Source of the DNA: Caldisericota bacterium
Lineage (GTDB): Bacteria; CAIJMQ01; JAADFP01
Direction of reading: 5' to 3'
DNA: 7,530 nt
NCBI GenBank assembly: GCA_013152825.1
Contig: JAADFP010000089.1
Span: forward strand, 1 to 7,530
A program made the position numbers and the translations under genes. Positions 6,291 through 7,530 of the stretch are shown piece by piece. Within the stretch, counting starts at the first letter, position 1; every line of letters starts with the position of its first letter. The notes under the pieces were generated by a model that was given only the letters and a program-made list of their open reading frames with translations, did not search any database and was not told where the DNA came from.

Positions 6291-6318
6291 ATTATAAGAA
6301 ACAATTTCCATGCCAAAA
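6291..6318 (-). promoter_or_regulatory. candidate promoter for the secreted protein, at the edge of the repeat element
   Basis: A perfect TATAAT (minus strand, 6296-6291). Upstream are TTTTGG (6318-6313, 16-base spacer) or TTGGCA (6316-6311, only 14 bases). The start point would be near 6284, leaving about a 58-base leader before ATG 6226 and excluding the TTG 6316 start. The -35 region straddles the boundary of the four-helix element, so the insertion may have altered or created it. Confidence 0.4.
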
Positions 6319-6353
6319 TTAGACATTAGATTATAGACCTTAGACTTTAGACT
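6316..6353 (+). repeat. left inverted heptamer array (TTAGACT type, 5 copies)
   Basis: Five contiguous 7-base units with consensus TTAGACT on the plus strand (6319-6353; two perfect copies at 6340-6353), plus an outer AAA. The stop codon of the four-helix gene (minus-strand TAA, 6342-6340) and its last residues S-K-V are encoded by the inner two units. Confidence 0.8.
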
Positions 6354-6714
6354 TTTTAGTATTTTCAATGTAAGTAATCAATCCCCGTAATACCCTGGCT
6401 GTTTCTTCATATTTTGCATTAAGTTCCTCAAATTCTTCCCTCTTGAAATATCCTATATCCTTTGAGAATTTAATATAGTAACCTAATTCAGCTAATGAGG
6501 AAGCACTTATATACAAAAATTGGAGGTACTCATCTTTATGTCTTCGCACAGACCCTTCTACTATATTAGCTGGTACTGAAATTGCCGCTCTTCTCATCTG
6601 GGAAGTTATACCCCATACATCCCTCTTTGGAAATGCTTTCGTAGTTTTGTATATAGCCAAAGCTAACTCATCGGCTAACTGCCACGCCTTTATCTTTCTA
6701 TAATCTCTCGCCAT
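6340..6714 (-). CDS. four-helix-bundle protein of the 23S rRNA intervening-sequence (S23) family
   Basis: 124 residues, the usual size for this family. The diagnostic core is SQMRRAAISVPANIVEG (38-54), preceded by DYRKIKAWQLADELALAIYK (4-23) and TKAFPKRDVWGIT (25-37), and followed by two long helices (YLQFLYISASSLAELGYYIK; FEELNAKYEETARVLRGLITYI). The family was first seen inside spacers interrupting 23S rRNA genes, but many members stand alone; the fold is shared with Avd, the accessory protein of diversity-generating retroelements. Biochemical function is not established; a nucleic-acid-binding oligomer is suspected. The ATG is fixed by an in-frame TAG two codons upstream; AGGAG abuts the ATG with no spacing, an unusual ribosome site. 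The gene runs in the same direction as its neighbours but interrupts an otherwise secretion-related set, so it is best read as cargo of the surrounding repeat unit. Confidence 0.9.
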   Translation of the reverse strand: MARDYRKIKAWQLADELALAIYKTTKAFPKRDVWGITSQMRRAAISVPANIVEGSVRRHKDEYLQFLYISASSLAELGYYIKFSKDIGYFKREEFEELNAKYEETARVLRGLITYIENTKKSKV

Positions 6715-6720
6715 CTCCTA

Positions 6721-6757
6721 TTCTAACGTCTATGGTCTTAAGTCTATAGTCTAATTT
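6721..6757 (+). repeat. right inverted heptamer array (AGTCTAA type, 5 copies)
   Basis: Five contiguous 7-base units (6721-6755) with GTCTATAGTCTAA at 6742-6754. They are oriented opposite to the left array. Its inner unit carries, with the following bases, an in-frame TAG (6720-6718) just before the four-helix start. Confidence 0.8.
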
Positions 6758-7530
6758 CATCTTTCATAAATAGTGGAGATGCTGTATTCTCCCAGCACTT
6801 CATCCTGCCCTTCATCGTAGTGGCCATTTCCATTGGTATCTCTTATATACCTTGCAGTTACTTCAATACGAAATAGTTTGCCCCGTACAGTAATCAGGTT
6901 GGAAATACGGGAGAAGTACTGCGAAGCAGTGACTATACTGCCGTTGATGGGAGCAGAAGTATAACTTCTCAACCTATCCCAGACCTCTCCTATGTTGTGG
7001 TAAGGTCTTCCGCTGACTATATAATCTACCAGGTTAGCATCATTTAACCCGGGTAAAGCATGTAGTACTTCTGTATCAGCAGTATTTACGTTTATCTTTC
7101 CGTAGATTCTGGGCAGAGGCGCGAGTACTATGCCATCAAAGTAAGTAGTGCCGGTATAACTGGCCGGCTTTCTTACCATCACCTGAATATAGGTATCAGA
7201 GAGAGCGTGTTCTGTATCGGAATCCCCTATTACCACTTCACCGTAATAGGCAATGCCATCTGCTCCCGGGACACGGTAAACCCAGTTAGTCCCCTGGAAA
7301 TCCTGGTTCCAGGTACTTACCGATACTTCCAGGGGAGCATCTTTGAGCCCCAGGATGTAAAGGTCGTAAACGGCAGTATCCGGGGAGAGCCTATCCTTCA
7401 GCCCCCAGGCCCAGGAAGCCTGGTCAGAGGAGGAGGTGTAGTAGTAGGGAGTAAGGAAAGGAGTATCAGGATGTGCCGCGTCAATCTCAGTGCCATAGGG
7501 ATCCTTGGAATTGTATACCCAGTTTACCGC
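6757..7530 (-). CDS. GspK-like minor pseudopilin with helix-hairpin-helix, 5' end outside window
   Basis: The frame is open from the right edge to TGA 6759-6757, giving 257 residues of the C-terminal part; no start should be called inside the window (an internal GTG at 7236 only looks like one). Fragment residues 146-184 hold a helix-hairpin-helix: KINVNTADTEVLHALPGL then NDANLVDYIV and RPYHNIGEVWDRL. After it comes YFSRISNLITVRGKLFRIEVTARY, the pattern found at the end of GspK, the tip subunit of the type II secretion pseudopilus. Fragment residues about 55-140 (AVYDLYILGLKDAPLEVSVS to TTYFDGIVLAPLP) look like a jelly-roll carbohydrate-binding-type domain, unusual for GspK. A loop near the end, RDTNGNGHYDEGQDE, resembles an EF-hand/dockerin calcium site. 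The N-terminal prepilin leader cannot be checked. ComEA-like or other HhH proteins are alternatives, but the post-HhH strands favour GspK. Confidence 0.72.
   Translation of the reverse strand, partial: AVNWVYNSKDPYGTEIDAAHPDTPFLTPYYYTSSSDQASWAWGLKDRLSPDTAVYDLYILGLKDAPLEVSVSTWNQDFQGTNWVYRVPGADGIAYYGEVVIGDSDTEHALSDTYIQVMVRKPASYTGTTYFDGIVLAPLPRIYGKINVNTADTEVLHALPGLNDANLVDYIVSGRPYHNIGEVWDRLRSYTSAPINGSIVTASQYFSRISNLITVRGKLFRIEVTARYIRDTNGNGHYDEGQDEVLGEYSISTIYER

Larger units (their letters stand above)
6316..6757 (-). mobile_element. 442-bp heptamer-bounded unit carrying a four-helix-bundle gene
   Basis: Both ends carry five tandem heptamers in inverted orientation. The outer 9 bases are a perfect inverted repeat (AAATTAGAC 6316-6324; GTCTAATTT 6749-6757), and over 37 aligned bases 29 are complementary (counted by eye). 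The only gene inside is the S23-type protein, filling most of the interval. The unit sits between the TGA of the GspK-like gene (sharing its last base) and the promoter-like sequence of the secreted protein. No transposase is encoded and no clear target duplication is seen. Mobility is inferred from structure, not shown. Confidence 0.55.

Noticed and set aside
6061..6297. Plus-strand 78-codon ORF
   Set aside because: Antisense to the signal-peptide region; basic and Ser/Leu-rich with no supporting context.
6227..6316. Longer N-terminus of the secreted protein starting at TTG 6316
   Set aside because: It begins inside the repeat unit and upstream of the likely promoter, has no ribosome site and puts 30 mostly charged residues before the signal peptide.
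6340..6714. Diversity-generating retroelement accessory gene (avd)
   Set aside because: Same fold, but no reverse transcriptase and no template/variable repeat pair was found in the window. The S23/IVP core motif is the better match.
6316..6757. Target-site duplication around the four-helix unit
   Set aside because: The flanking bases are complementary (extending the inverted repeat), not direct copies, so no duplication can be claimed.

Overview
The window is a single minus-strand gene neighbourhood, read from the right edge to the left edge. It encodes envelope and secretion machinery of the type IV pilus / type II secretion (T4P/T2SS) superfamily, together with a very large secreted surface protein. 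Order in the direction of transcription: the C-terminal part of a GspK-like minor pseudopilin with a helix-hairpin-helix (7530-6757, 5' end outside the window); a short repeat-bounded insertion carrying a 23S-rRNA-intervening-sequence-type four-helix-bundle gene (6757-6316); a secreted multi-domain LamG / Ig-like protein whose reading frame is broken in the middle (6226-2778); a 415-bp gene-free spacer full of short repeats (2777-2363); a PilM-PilN fusion (2362-686); and a PilO-like protein running off the left edge (676-1).

The genes suggest an uncultured diderm (two-membrane) bacterium. GspK-, PilM/N- and PilO-like inner-membrane assembly components plus Sec-exported giant beta-sandwich proteins, with interspersed four-helix-bundle genes and short repeats, are typical of poorly cultivated lineages such as Omnitrophota or other environmental phyla. 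No ribosomal or universal marker gene is present, so the assignment is a guess. Shine-Dalgarno sites are visible before some genes (GGAGGAG before the secreted protein) but not before the pilMN start.

The machinery can be read together. The PilMN fusion supplies the cytoplasmic actin-like ring and the inner-membrane stalk, PilO is its periplasmic partner, and the GspK-like protein would sit at the pseudopilus tip. The LamG/Ig protein is encoded between them and is a plausible substrate or tip-displayed adhesin. That last role is inference from position only.

The most unusual feature is a family of degenerate heptamers (consensus AGTCTAA / TTAGACT). Five copies on each side, in inverted orientation, bound the four-helix-bundle gene exactly and form a 442-bp unit squeezed between the stop codon of one gene and the promoter of the next. 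Two more arrays of the same heptamer, here in direct orientation, occupy the spacer before pilMN, and one of them overlaps the stop codon of the secreted protein. A second short-repeat family (octamer ACTTACTC) lies in the same spacer and also inside the signal-peptide coding region of the secreted protein. The other notable point is that the two long ORFs of the secreted protein (6226-4598 and 4601-2778) appear to be one gene split by a one-frame shift near 4608-4615.
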